A DNA stretch of 64,000 nt from Cupriavidus necator. Its GTDB lineage: Bacteria; Pseudomonadota; Gammaproteobacteria; Burkholderiales; Burkholderiaceae. The stretch lies in contig NZ_SROX01000024.1 in assembly GCF_013141915.1 (NCBI RefSeq), positions 20,513 through 84,512 on the forward strand, given 5' to 3'. A model generated the notes under the pieces. The model was not told the origin of the DNA and searched no databases. It worked only from the letters and a program-made list of their open reading frames with translations. How positions within the stretch are numbered: position 1 is the first letter of the stretch; each line of letters starts with the position of its first letter. A program made the position numbers and the translations under genes. Below, piece after piece: positions 36,103 to 45,390 of the stretch.

Positions 36103-38424
36103 CTAGGACGAGGGTCCCACCGGTGGCACCGCTCCACGGCGCGGCCGATCAGGCTTGACCGACAGGGCTGCACGGATACGCAGCAGCATCGCGGCTTGCT
36201 CGGACGTCGGCGTGCTGCCAAGCAGCCGCTCGTCGTCCCTGAGCTTCTCGGCCAGTGTTAGAAGGTGGGAGCGATCGTTCTGGTCATGCAGCAGGACCGG
36301 CAGCGTCTCGAGTGCCTGTTCCGGCGCATACAGTGTGATGAGTTCCTGCTGGCCACGAACCTGGCGCCATGCCTCCGGGGGCAGTTCCGGCAGCAGTTCC
36401 GCGTAGTCCGTCACCAGCTCTTTGCGTAGCTCGAGCCTGGACAGCGGCAATGGCTCGCCCTGACGCTTAAGCAGGCAGGCCACCCGGGCGATGGCTTCCG
36501 CGTAGCCGCCATCCCGGATCGAAGCTAACGCCGCCTTGACCTCCGGCAGTTCGCGCGGCTCAGTAACCGCCGGCCGGCCGGCATGCGACGTCTTGTCCTG
36601 CGGCAAGACCGACAACATGTTCGCGTACACGTTGAAGAAGGCGGCTTCCGTCATCGCATCGCGCACGGCACGATAGGCGTCGAGGCCGGCGCTGAGCACT
36701 TCCGCGCCTGCCTGCTCTCGCTGGCGCAGCGGATGGTCATCGTCCAGCGCCTGCCGGTTAGACTTGATCGCATTGGCAGCCGCACCTAGCCAGCCCATCC
36801 AGGGATTCAGATCGGAAAACGCCCAGTTCTGCATCCTTAGCGGATGGAACTCTCGCAGCATGCGTGCCGTCGTTTCGTTCGACATGGCTTGCACGTACGG
36901 CTGGGCGAACAGTTCATAGGCGCGCTGGTTGAATTCGGAGACGGCAGCAACGGCCTCGAACGGCCTCTCGTCGGCGCGCTCGAAGCGGTTGAGCCTTTGC
37001 GCGATCTCTTCGAGAGAATGCTCGCGGAATTTGACCTCGTACTCGACGCCATCGCCGGACTTCCGCTCATGGATCACCATGCCGTAAAGACCCGGCGCCA
37101 ACAATTCGATGCTCTGCAGCACGGAAACAATCTGCGCGTGTTCCTTCTGTGCGACCTTACCGGAAACGAAGATGCCGAGGTGGCCGACATCCTGGTGCAT
37201 CATCCCGACGATGACCTGCCCCCGGGCCTTGATTTCCTCGGTGCTTCCATAGACATCCACCACCCAGGTGAATGCCTGTTGCGGCGGCGTGATGTTGTCA
37301 CCCATTGAGGCAAACAACACGATGGGAGCCTTGATGTCGCGCAGATCAAAGCCCTTGCCGCCGGCATCCTTGACATCGCCGCTCCAGAGCTTGTTGCCCA
37401 CGAAGAGGTTACGCGTGATCCATTCGATTTCTTCGCGGTTCATCAGATAATAGCCGCCCCACCAGTGCTCGAACTCCAAGAAGCGCGGCGGCTCGGTATC
37501 GGCCTTGCGGTACAGGTTGTAGTACTTGTCCCACAAGCTGTTGGCCGGATTCAGGTTCTCGAAATTCTGGACCAGCCAGGCACCGTCGAACTTGCCGTCG
37601 CCGAGATCCGCCGTCAGGGACGCCAGCCATGTCCCGCCTAGCAGGCCGCCCGAGTAGCGCATCGGGTTGTCGCCTTCGCCCGCGGTCCAGGCACCGCCCC
37701 AGTAAGACATCGGCGCGCCGTTGATGACAATGGGCCCGGTGTCGTCCGGATCCGACGCCGCGAGCATCATGGCGGCCCAGCCTCCCTGACAGTTGCCGAT
37801 AATCGCCGGCTTCTGGCTGTCAGGATGCAACGCACGCACCTTCTTGATGAACTGCTGTTCCGCTTCACATACGTCCAGAAGCGTTTGCCCGGGCTCCGGG
37901 TCGCGGAAGAAGATGACGAAATAGACCGGGTGGCCCGCGCGCAGTGCCACGCCGACTTGGGAGTCGTCCTTGAAGCCGCCAATGCCAGGTCCGTGCCCTG
38001 CACGCGGATCGATGATGACGTAGGGGCGACGGCGATTGTCGATCGTGACGCCCTCCGGCGGTGTGATCTTAAGGAGCGCATAGTTGACGGGCCGCGCGAA
38101 GCTGCGTCCATCCAGCACGGTCTCGTACTCAAAATGCAGAACCGGCTTGAGGCCTTGCACCGCATTCTCGACAAAGTTGTTGCCCCGCTGTCGTATCGTG
38201 TCCCAGAACAGAATGGCACGCTGCATGCTGTCAACCGCGTAGGCATAGGCGTTCATCGGATCCGCCGCGGCCAGCCAGCCAGCCGGCGTAGCCGGGTCTC
38301 CGGTCATGGCTTGCTGCGCCCGTTTGTTGAAGGCCTCTTGCGCGTTCCTGAGGCGCTTTTGCAGCACTACGCTTGTCTTCACGCCCACGTCGCGGGCGTG
38401 AGCCAGTTTCTGTCCTGTATCCAT
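36103..38424 (-). CDS. DUF3141 protein with PhaC-like hydrolase domain
   Basis: The 773-residue protein has a helical N-terminus, then an alpha/beta-hydrolase domain with the PHA-synthase-like box IGNCQGGWAA (C212 as nucleophile), an Asp in FASMGDNITPPQQAF and a His in HQDVGHLGIFVSGKVA. A C-terminal region of about 300 residues is specific to DUF3141. The family is usually found next to ackA/pta, as here. The Cys nucleophile suggests acyl transfer rather than hydrolysis, but the reaction is not established. GGAGG precedes the start. It is 52 bp upstream of pta on the same strand and probably heads the operon. Confidence 0.85.
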   Translation of the reverse strand: MDTGQKLAHARDVGVKTSVVLQKRLRNAQEAFNKRAQQAMTGDPATPAGWLAAADPMNAYAYAVDSMQRAILFWDTIRQRGNNFVENAVQGLKPVLHFEYETVLDGRSFARPVNYALLKITPPEGVTIDNRRRPYVIIDPRAGHGPGIGGFKDDSQVGVALRAGHPVYFVIFFRDPEPGQTLLDVCEAEQQFIKKVRALHPDSQKPAIIGNCQGGWAAMMLAASDPDDTGPIVINGAPMSYWGGAWTAGEGDNPMRYSGGLLGGTWLASLTADLGDGKFDGAWLVQNFENLNPANSLWDKYYNLYRKADTEPPRFLEFEHWWGGYYLMNREEIEWITRNLFVGNKLWSGDVKDAGGKGFDLRDIKAPIVLFASMGDNITPPQQAFTWVVDVYGSTEEIKARGQVIVGMMHQDVGHLGIFVSGKVAQKEHAQIVSVLQSIELLAPGLYGMVIHERKSGDGVEYEVKFREHSLEEIAQRLNRFERADERPFEAVAAVSEFNQRAYELFAQPYVQAMSNETTARMLREFHPLRMQNWAFSDLNPWMGWLGAAANAIKSNRQALDDDHPLRQREQAGAEVLSAGLDAYRAVRDAMTEAAFFNVYANMLSVLPQDKTSHAGRPAVTEPRELPEVKAALASIRDGGYAEAIARVACLLKRQGEPLPLSRLELRKELVTDYAELLPELPPEAWRQVRGQQELITLYAPEQALETLPVLLHDQNDRSHLLTLAEKLRDDERLLGSTPTSEQAAMLLRIRAALSVKPDRPRRGAVPPVGPSS

Positions 38425-38731
38425 GCTGGCCTCCACTAAAGGCATCGTCGAAAAATGAGGCTTGGCCTCCGATTCACGACGAATTGGACCAACTTCCAAT
38501 CTCCGCCCTTACGGGAAACTTTACGTCTCGGGGCGCCGACACCGGCGATTTCCCCCTTGCCGTACCGATTGCGGTGGCTTGTCCTGGTGCATGCGTATCG
38601 TCCACGCGAGTATCGGGTGGTGCCCATACAGCCGCCGTTGTCGCCAGCACGACAGCCGCGAGAAGGCGTAGTCATGCCTTTCGCCTTCAGCGTGAATGAT
38701 GAAGTGTCAATGAAAACGGGCTGCCCGCGGT

Positions 38732-38986
38732 TCAGCCGAAGCGCTCTCTGAGTACCTGTGCGCTAAGCTGTTTCCCTTTCCAGTACATACCGTGAATACG
38801 GCTTCTCAGCTTGTCCAAGGCATCACTGTCCAGCGAGTCAAAGGTCAACCTGGCAGCAGGCCTACTGCCGTCCCCGTCGAGATACTCGATGTCGTTGAAT
38901 TCCGGCAATCCATACTTGACCAGGAACGCACGGATTTCCTCCTCAGTCGTATCCGGATCGACGTTTGCTAGCAACAAGACAGACAT
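38732..38986 (-). CDS. RRM-fold RNA-binding protein, copy 1
   Basis: The 84-residue protein reads as one RNA-recognition-motif domain: LLLANVDPDTTEEEIRAFLVKYG (strand 1 and helix 1) and later ARLTFDSLD and MYWKGKQLSAQ. It shares about 48 of 84 residues with the protein at 63243-63497. Aromatic RNP residues are only partly conserved, so RNA binding is likely but not certain. Confidence 0.75.
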   Translation of the reverse strand: MSVLLLANVDPDTTEEEIRAFLVKYGLPEFNDIEYLDGDGSRPAARLTFDSLDSDALDKLRSRIHGMYWKGKQLSAQVLRERFG

Positions 38987-39917
38987 GTTTCCTCCCTAAG
39001 CGTGTACGTACATCATGGAAAGACTGAAACCTATCTGCCACTGCGTTCGAATTGGCCAAAAATGCGATACCGGAATTCCAACCAGGCCGATGAACACGCT
39101 GTGGTTAAGGGTGGAGTGAATACTCTATGTGTAACCATCGGCGGTTCCAAGATGAAATTTTGCGGCGCCGAATAGGAAAAAACTTGAGCCTGGCACACGC
39201 GGCCGATTGATCACTTCAAGGCAGAAGCTGCGCAGAGTGCGAAGTCGTTGTGGCTCCAAGTTGCCACAACGATGGCGCGTACCAGCCTGCTTGGTAGCGA
39301 ACGATTACAGCCACTCAGGAGCGATTCGCAACTGGCATGGAACAACACGACGCGGCGATGACTTGATGGCTACATGCAGGGCGAAGTCCAACCCGGTGCC
39401 ATCCTTGATGGTTTGTGCCGCTCCGACCTGTAGGGATCGGAGTCTCTAACGCCGCCCGCAACCTAGACCGCCAAAGGTACTCGCCTCGCGCGCCAACTCC
39501 AAAGCCGCAACTCCGTCATGATCCCGATCCCAGGCTCGAGTTTCCCCGATCGACGTCGCACTGCATGGTATTGCCGTCACCACCTAGTCCGAAAGCGTTG
39601 TCCCGCCTTCCGTCGCATCACGCCCGCGAAAGCCGTTGCGGCTCGATGCGCCGGCGGTGCTTCGGCCAAACTCCCTAGCGGGTTGCATTGTCGCGATAGG
39701 CAAGCCCGTTCCGGGGCCGCGCGTCATGTGGGGGACACTGCGCTGCGACAACAAAGCAACGTGCGCGTGGACGTGCACTTCTGACGTTTAAAGGAATTCT
39801 TATTTCTGCTTCGAAAAGATTTCATAGGTGTCAGCGGGGCGTACGACTAAAGTTGGCGGACGATAGAGAGCACCAGTTGCCCGGCTTCCCTCGTGAGAGG
39901 ACGCAACATCCGTATGG
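38987..39917. other. 931-bp interval without a supported gene
   Basis: No reading frame with a ribosome-binding site or recognisable motif is visible on either strand, and there is no clear terminator or RNA gene. The sequence next to the DUF2950 relic is probably decayed coding DNA. Confidence 0.4.
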
Positions 39918-40250
39918 CGCTCGAACTGACCGGTAAAGACGACGACTGGACATAGCAGATTCCGCTGGTAAAGACGAAAAAGGGGCGGCAATTCGATACG
40001 CGCGCGGGGTTGAGCAAATGCGTGTGCGCCGCATCGGCCGCAACGAACTGGCGGTGATGCAGACCTTACTGGCCGATTGCGATGCGCAGAACGACTATGC
40101 GCCGATGAACCGGCGACGAGCGGTGTGTCGCTGTACGCCGCAAAGCTGCCCAGTTCGCCTGGCAAGCGCGATGGCCTGTACTGGCCGAAAGCCCGGCGAA
40201 CCGCAAAGCCCCCCGGACCGTCATCGTCGAAGCGCTGTGCGATGCCATCG
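39918..40250 (+). pseudogene. decayed DUF2950 gene
   Basis: Pieces in different plus-strand frames match the C-terminal half of DUF2950 exported proteins. First comes 'ELTGKDDDWT' followed by a stop, then QIPLVKTKKGRQFDTRAG, then in another frame RIGRNELAVMQTLLADCDAQNDYA, and in a third YAAKLPSSPGKRDGLYWP. At least one stop codon and two frameshifts break it. The last piece runs up to the decarboxylase ribosome-binding site. Confidence 0.7.
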
Positions 40251-40292
40251 CCACCCGCTTGTGGACATCCACCCGTACAGCGGAGAAACGAC

Positions 40293-43049
40293 ATGGCTGT
40301 AACTGAAGCAACGACACCAAAGTTCGAACTCAATCAGTTCTTCTCGGCCTGGGACGCTCGGGTCGACCGCTGGCGCGTCCTCAACCGTATCGCGCGCAAC
40401 CTGGCGGCCGAAGGAGCGAGCAATGCTGATGATATGCGCCGGCAAGCCAAGACTGTGTTGGACGAAGTCCAGCCGATCGAAGAGCTGAACGCCTACCCCG
40501 GACTGCACTTGTTTGCGCAAGTGCAGGAGCGCCTGTCGGAAGGGGATTGGGTTGGCCTGGAACGCATCGTCCAGCGCATCAGTGGCGCGTTACTTTCCAA
40601 TAGCTATCGGGACGACAGAGAGGCCTGGGTTGCCGACGACGACGGTGAGTCGCGCCTTCCGGATCTCCTGCCACCATCGATCGGCCGTGGACAGAGCCGC
40701 AAACCGTATTTCGAGGTGCTGCTGGTGGCGGCCGGCGAGCGCTCGACCTGGCCTGATTTGCGTGACACCTTCCGCCGGCTGCGGCGCGATGACGATCAAT
40801 TCATCTATGAAACGGTCGTGGTCGGCAATTTTGAAGACGCGCTGCTGGCAGCCATATTCAACTGCAATCTTCAGTCGGTCGTGATTGTCGATGGCTTCGG
40901 CTTCGCGTCGCAATACACCTCACCGGCATTGCGCGACATCATTGTGCGCAATACGCCGACAGGGACCGGAGCGGCCATGGTGGATATGGGTACTGCGCTG
41001 GCCAACCTGCTGCGGGGCCTGCGCCCCGAGCTCGATGTGTTCCTGTCCACAGACCGCGACGTTGGTCATCTTGCCGGCTCCGAGGAGGCCGCGCCGCTGC
41101 GCCGGATATTCTATGGCGCGGAGGAACCCATGGAAGTCCATCTTGCCATTCTGGACGGCATCAAGGACCGCTACGACACGCCGTATTTCGACAATCTGAA
41201 GCACTACGCGGCACGGCCGATCGGTACCTTTCACGCGCTGCCAATCGCCCGAGGCAAGTCCATCTTCAAGTCGAACTGGATTCGCGACATGGGTGAGTTC
41301 TATGGCGCCAATCTGTTTCTCGCGGAGTCATGCGCCACCACCGGCGGGCTGGACAGCCTGCTGGAGCCAGCCGGCAATATCAAGGTGGCGCAGGACAAAG
41401 CTGCGCGGGCATTCGGCGGCGACCGGTCCTTCTTCGTCACGAATGGTACCTCGACCGCCAACAAGATCGTCCACCAGGCGCTGCTCACGCCGGGTGACAT
41501 CGTCCTGATCGACCGCGACTGCCACAAATCGCACCACTACGGCATTGTCCTGGCCGGTGCGCAGCCGCTCTACATCGATGCCTACCCGCTCACTCAATAT
41601 TCGATGTACGGCAGCCTGGCAATCCGCCCCATCAAGCAGGCGCTGCTGGCGCTCAAGGCCGAAGGCAAGCTCGACCGGGCGAAGATGCTGGTGCTGACCA
41701 ATTGCACGTTTGACGGCCACATCGCCAACGTGGAACAGACCATGCTGGAGTGCCTGGCCATCAAGCCGGATCTCATCTTCCTGTGGGACGAGGCGTGGTT
41801 CGGCTTTGCCCGATTCTCGCCGCTGCTTCGCATGCGCACCGCGATGGGGGGAGCGGCCAAGTTGCGCGAGCTGATGCATGATTCGGCCTATCGGGAAAAG
41901 TACGAAGCCTTTAAGGCATCGCTCGATGGCATCGGCGACACCGATGCACGACGGCTCGACATGCCATTGCTGCCTGACCCGGACCAGGTGAAGGTACGCG
42001 TCTATGAGACAGAGTCAATCCACAAGTCAATGTCGTCCTTGCGCCAGGGTTCGATCATTGTGGTGGCCGACCAGCAATTCCACACCGTCGAGGCACAGTT
42101 CAAGGAAGCCTTCTTCACGCATACCTCGACATCGCCGAACCTGCAGATCATTGCCTCCATCGATGTGGCCCGGCGGCAAATGGAACTCGAAGGCTATGAG
42201 CTGGTGCAGCGCGCGCTGCAACTGGCCATCGAGATCCGCAAGGAGATCAATATTCATCCGCTGATCTCAAAGTACTTCCATGCCGCAACCCCGGCGGACA
42301 TGATTCCGGCGGAGTATCGCGTTTCCGGATTTGCCGATTACGGCATGCCGGGCAGCACCGTCGCGGATGCTACCCAGGCCTTGCGCGCCGACGAATTCTT
42401 TCTCGATCCGACACGCATCACATTGCTTTGCGGCAACGCGGGCTACGACGGCACCCGCTTCAAGGGACTGCTCGCCGAATCCTACGATATCCAGGTCAAC
42501 AAGACATCACGTAACAGCGTCCTGGTACAGATCAATATTAACAATACCCGCAGTGACTTGGCGCACCTGATCAAGGCGCTGGCAGATATCTCCCGCGGGC
42601 TGGAGCGTGAATGGGAAGAGGGCGGCGACGAGGAGCGAGCCAGTTTCCAGGCTCGCGTGAAGGGACTGGTTGAGGATGTGCCCCATCTGCCGGACTTCAG
42701 CCGCTTCCATAACGCCCTGCGCAAGAACAGCGAGAGCGCAACGTCGGAAGGCGACATGCGTGCCGCCTACTACCTGGCCTATGACCCGCAGGCTTGCGAG
42801 TGCATCCGCCTGAATGATCCCCGTATCGACGAGCGGCTGACGAATGGCCCGGAACTAGTTTCCGCCAAGTTCGTTATTCCCTATCCACCAGGCTTTCCAA
42901 TCATGGTTCCGGGCCAGGTGATCACGCCAGAAACCATTGCCTTCATGCGCAAGCTTGATGTGAAAGAGATCCACGGATTCAACGCAACGCGCGGCCTTGA
43001 GCTGCTTAAGCCTGAAGCGCTAGACGCGATGAAACGAGAATCGGGCTGA
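40293..43049 (+). CDS. PLP-dependent Orn/Lys/Arg-type decarboxylase
   Basis: The 918-residue protein has an N-terminal wing/response-regulator-like domain (about 1-280) and a fold-type I PLP domain, with FFVTNGTSTANKIVHQALL, the Asp in IFLWDEAWFGFARFSP and the Schiff-base Lys K578 in ESIHKSMSSLRQGS, as in inducible ornithine, lysine and arginine decarboxylases. It is longer than the E. coli enzymes (about 710-755 aa). Such enzymes consume cytosolic protons under acid and low oxygen. The substrate cannot be fixed by eye. GGAG lies seven bases before the ATG at 40293. It precedes aspT and aspD. Confidence 0.85.
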   Translation: MAVTEATTPKFELNQFFSAWDARVDRWRVLNRIARNLAAEGASNADDMRRQAKTVLDEVQPIEELNAYPGLHLFAQVQERLSEGDWVGLERIVQRISGALLSNSYRDDREAWVADDDGESRLPDLLPPSIGRGQSRKPYFEVLLVAAGERSTWPDLRDTFRRLRRDDDQFIYETVVVGNFEDALLAAIFNCNLQSVVIVDGFGFASQYTSPALRDIIVRNTPTGTGAAMVDMGTALANLLRGLRPELDVFLSTDRDVGHLAGSEEAAPLRRIFYGAEEPMEVHLAILDGIKDRYDTPYFDNLKHYAARPIGTFHALPIARGKSIFKSNWIRDMGEFYGANLFLAESCATTGGLDSLLEPAGNIKVAQDKAARAFGGDRSFFVTNGTSTANKIVHQALLTPGDIVLIDRDCHKSHHYGIVLAGAQPLYIDAYPLTQYSMYGSLAIRPIKQALLALKAEGKLDRAKMLVLTNCTFDGHIANVEQTMLECLAIKPDLIFLWDEAWFGFARFSPLLRMRTAMGGAAKLRELMHDSAYREKYEAFKASLDGIGDTDARRLDMPLLPDPDQVKVRVYETESIHKSMSSLRQGSIIVVADQQFHTVEAQFKEAFFTHTSTSPNLQIIASIDVARRQMELEGYELVQRALQLAIEIRKEINIHPLISKYFHAATPADMIPAEYRVSGFADYGMPGSTVADATQALRADEFFLDPTRITLLCGNAGYDGTRFKGLLAESYDIQVNKTSRNSVLVQININNTRSDLAHLIKALADISRGLEREWEEGGDEERASFQARVKGLVEDVPHLPDFSRFHNALRKNSESATSEGDMRAAYYLAYDPQACECIRLNDPRIDERLTNGPELVSAKFVIPYPPGFPIMVPGQVITPETIAFMRKLDVKEIHGFNATRGLELLKPEALDAMKRESG

Positions 43050-43154
43050 TCTTTGTCGCGCACGTAGTCATCTGTATTCCGCAGGAATTGCCGGATGGAC
43101 TGATGCAGGGAAAGCACCCGACTTCACCTGTCCATCGCTAACCGGAGGAGCGCT

Positions 43155-44843
43155 ATGTCATGGTTTGTGGAAACACTCAAATCGTATCCTGAGATTGCGA
43201 TCTTCCTCGCGCTGGGGATCGGCTACTGGGTTGGCGGGAAAAGCTACAAAGGCTTCAGCCTTGGGGCGGTCACGTCGACGCTGCTGGTGTCAATTGTCAT
43301 TGGCATCCTCGGCGTGAAAATATCGCCCAATGTGAAGTCCGTCTTCTTCCTGATGTTCTTGTTCGCCGTGGGCTATGGCGTCGGTCCACAGTTCGTACGC
43401 GGCATCGCCAAGGACGGTTTGCCACAAGCCATGTTCGCCTTGGTCATGTGTGTGTTGTGCCTGGCCGCCTCAGTCGCGGCGGCAATGCTGGCCGGATATG
43501 ACCTGGGTTCCGCCGCCGGGCTCTTCGCGGGATCGCAGACAATTTCCGCGTCGATGGGGCTCGCCACCGATGCCATCAATCGCCTCGGCATGCCACCCGA
43601 TCAGGCAAAACAGCTTCTGGATGCCATGCCGATCGCCTATGCCGTTACCTATATCTTCGGTACGGTCGGTTCGGCAATCATCCTCGCGCAACTCGGCCCG
43701 AAGCTTCTGGGCATTGACCTGGTCGCCGCTTGCAAGGATTACGAAATGAGGTTAGGCGCCGGAGAGGAGGGGGAAGTCGGTACCAAATGGCATGATTTCG
43801 AATTGCGCGCCTATTCAATCGCGCCCAATAGCCCATTTATCGGCAGGGCAGTAGGGGATCTGGAGGGAGGCACACAGGAGGGCGTCCGGGCATTTGTTGA
43901 ACGCATTCGTCGCGGCGGCAAAATCATTGAGGCGGACCTTGCCACCAGGCTCGAGCCTGGTGACGTTGTCGCGATCGGCGGCAAACGCGATCAGTTGATT
44001 GCCCGCCTCGGGCCAAGTGGTCGCGAAGTTGAGGATGTTGAACTGCTCGACGTAAAGACGGAGGGCGTTGATATCTACATCACCAACAAGGCCGTTGATG
44101 GCCATACTTTGCAGGAACTCGCCCGCTGGCCAGGCGCGCGTGGCGTGTTCCTCAAGAAAATCAAGCGCGGGCCGACCGAAACCGTGATCCCGGTGCTGCC
44201 CAAGACGAAACTCTACCGCGGCGACGTGGTGACGTTGGTCGGTCGCACACAGGATATCAACGCGACTGCGAAGGAACTAGGCTACGTCGACCGGCCTACG
44301 ACGGTGACGGACGTAGCGTTCATGTCACTTGCGATCACCGTTGGCGCGCTCATTGGCGCAGTCGTTCTGAAGGCAGGGGGGGTTCCCTTAACCCTTTCCA
44401 CAGCAGGTGGTGCGCTGATTGCCGGCATTGTCTTCGGATGGTACCGAGCCATACATCCGACCTTTGGCCGCATTCCGGAGCCGACTGTCTGGTTCATGAA
44501 CTCCGTTGGCCTCAATGTCTTCATCGCCGTTGTTGGTATCTCTGCGGGACCGGGCTTTGTCGCCGGCCTGCAGAAGCTCGGCATCAGTCTGTTCCTCTGG
44601 GGCATCTTTGCTACGTCGGTGCCGCTTTTTATCGGTATGTACCTGGCCAAGTACGTGTTCCGTTTTGACCCCGCCATTCTGCTCGGCGTATGCGCCGGCT
44701 CGAGGACCACTACGGCTGCATTGGGAATGATCTGCGAAGCGGCAAAGAGTCAGGTCCCGGGTCTCGGCTACACCGTCACCTATGCGGTCGGCAATACGCT
44801 ACTGACGATCTGGGGCATGGTGGTGATCATGATTCTCTCGTGA
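43155..44843 (+). CDS. aspT: aspartate:alanine exchanger
   Basis: The 562-residue protein has two membrane blocks (about 15-190 and 390-560) around a cytosolic region with two TrkA-C domains, the AAE-family plan. Characteristic are 'ALGIGYWVGGKSYKGFSLGAV' and GVCAGSRTTTAALGMICEAA. With AspD encoded 547 bp downstream it would exchange aspartate for alanine, exporting negative charge and creating proton-motive force. GGAGGAG precedes the start. It is a paralog of the gene at 5538 but longer. Confidence 0.9.
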   Translation: MSWFVETLKSYPEIAIFLALGIGYWVGGKSYKGFSLGAVTSTLLVSIVIGILGVKISPNVKSVFFLMFLFAVGYGVGPQFVRGIAKDGLPQAMFALVMCVLCLAASVAAAMLAGYDLGSAAGLFAGSQTISASMGLATDAINRLGMPPDQAKQLLDAMPIAYAVTYIFGTVGSAIILAQLGPKLLGIDLVAACKDYEMRLGAGEEGEVGTKWHDFELRAYSIAPNSPFIGRAVGDLEGGTQEGVRAFVERIRRGGKIIEADLATRLEPGDVVAIGGKRDQLIARLGPSGREVEDVELLDVKTEGVDIYITNKAVDGHTLQELARWPGARGVFLKKIKRGPTETVIPVLPKTKLYRGDVVTLVGRTQDINATAKELGYVDRPTTVTDVAFMSLAITVGALIGAVVLKAGGVPLTLSTAGGALIAGIVFGWYRAIHPTFGRIPEPTVWFMNSVGLNVFIAVVGISAGPGFVAGLQKLGISLFLWGIFATSVPLFIGMYLAKYVFRFDPAILLGVCAGSRTTTAALGMICEAAKSQVPGLGYTVTYAVGNTLLTIWGMVVIMILS

Positions 44844-44889
44844 CTTAGCCATGACTGGGTCTGATTTCCATATTGGATACAGGTCTCAC

Positions 44890-45225
44890 ATGATGAACTT
44901 GCTTGCTACGCTGATACTCGGCGCCACGCTGGCCGTTTCGGGTTGTACCTACTATGGCTATCCGCCCGGCACCGCCGTACCCGCAAGCTACGATCGCTCG
45001 TTCTTCGCGGCGGCGGATGCCATGCGCGATCAGGATGTGGTGGTCAGCACTCAGGACCAGGCGGGCGGGACGGTCGTGGGGCAGCGCCAGGGAACCGGTG
45101 TGACCGCCACCGTACGGCAGCAGCCTGACGGCAGCGTGCGGGTGCAGTTCAGCGCCAGTGACTCGCGCGATCCCGGATTACTCGATCGTATTTCGCGCAG
45201 CTATGACCGTCGGATGGGACGCTGA
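44890..45225 (+). CDS. small lipoprotein
   Basis: The 111-residue product has a lipoprotein signal (MMNLLATLILGATLAVSGCT) with the lipid-accepting Cys at about 19. The mature part is a beta-rich domain with repeated 'GTVVGQRQGTGVTATVRQQ'-type strands. It lies between aspT and aspD on the same strand and may be cotranscribed, but a role in the exchanger cycle is only inference. Confidence 0.7.
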   Translation: MMNLLATLILGATLAVSGCTYYGYPPGTAVPASYDRSFFAAADAMRDQDVVVSTQDQAGGTVVGQRQGTGVTATVRQQPDGSVRVQFSASDSRDPGLLDRISRSYDRRMGR

Positions 45226-45390
45226 TTGCGAAAGGGCGAGCGCGTTCCGCTGGCGGTGGCCGACAGCAAATGCCCCTTAGTAGTTCGCATCCAAGGCTTG
45301 CTGTGGGCTGCCAATCGTTGACTAGAATGATCCCGTTGCTGGATCAAAATCGCAGTTTTCCGCCATGCAATAATTCTTGGGGAATGCGTC

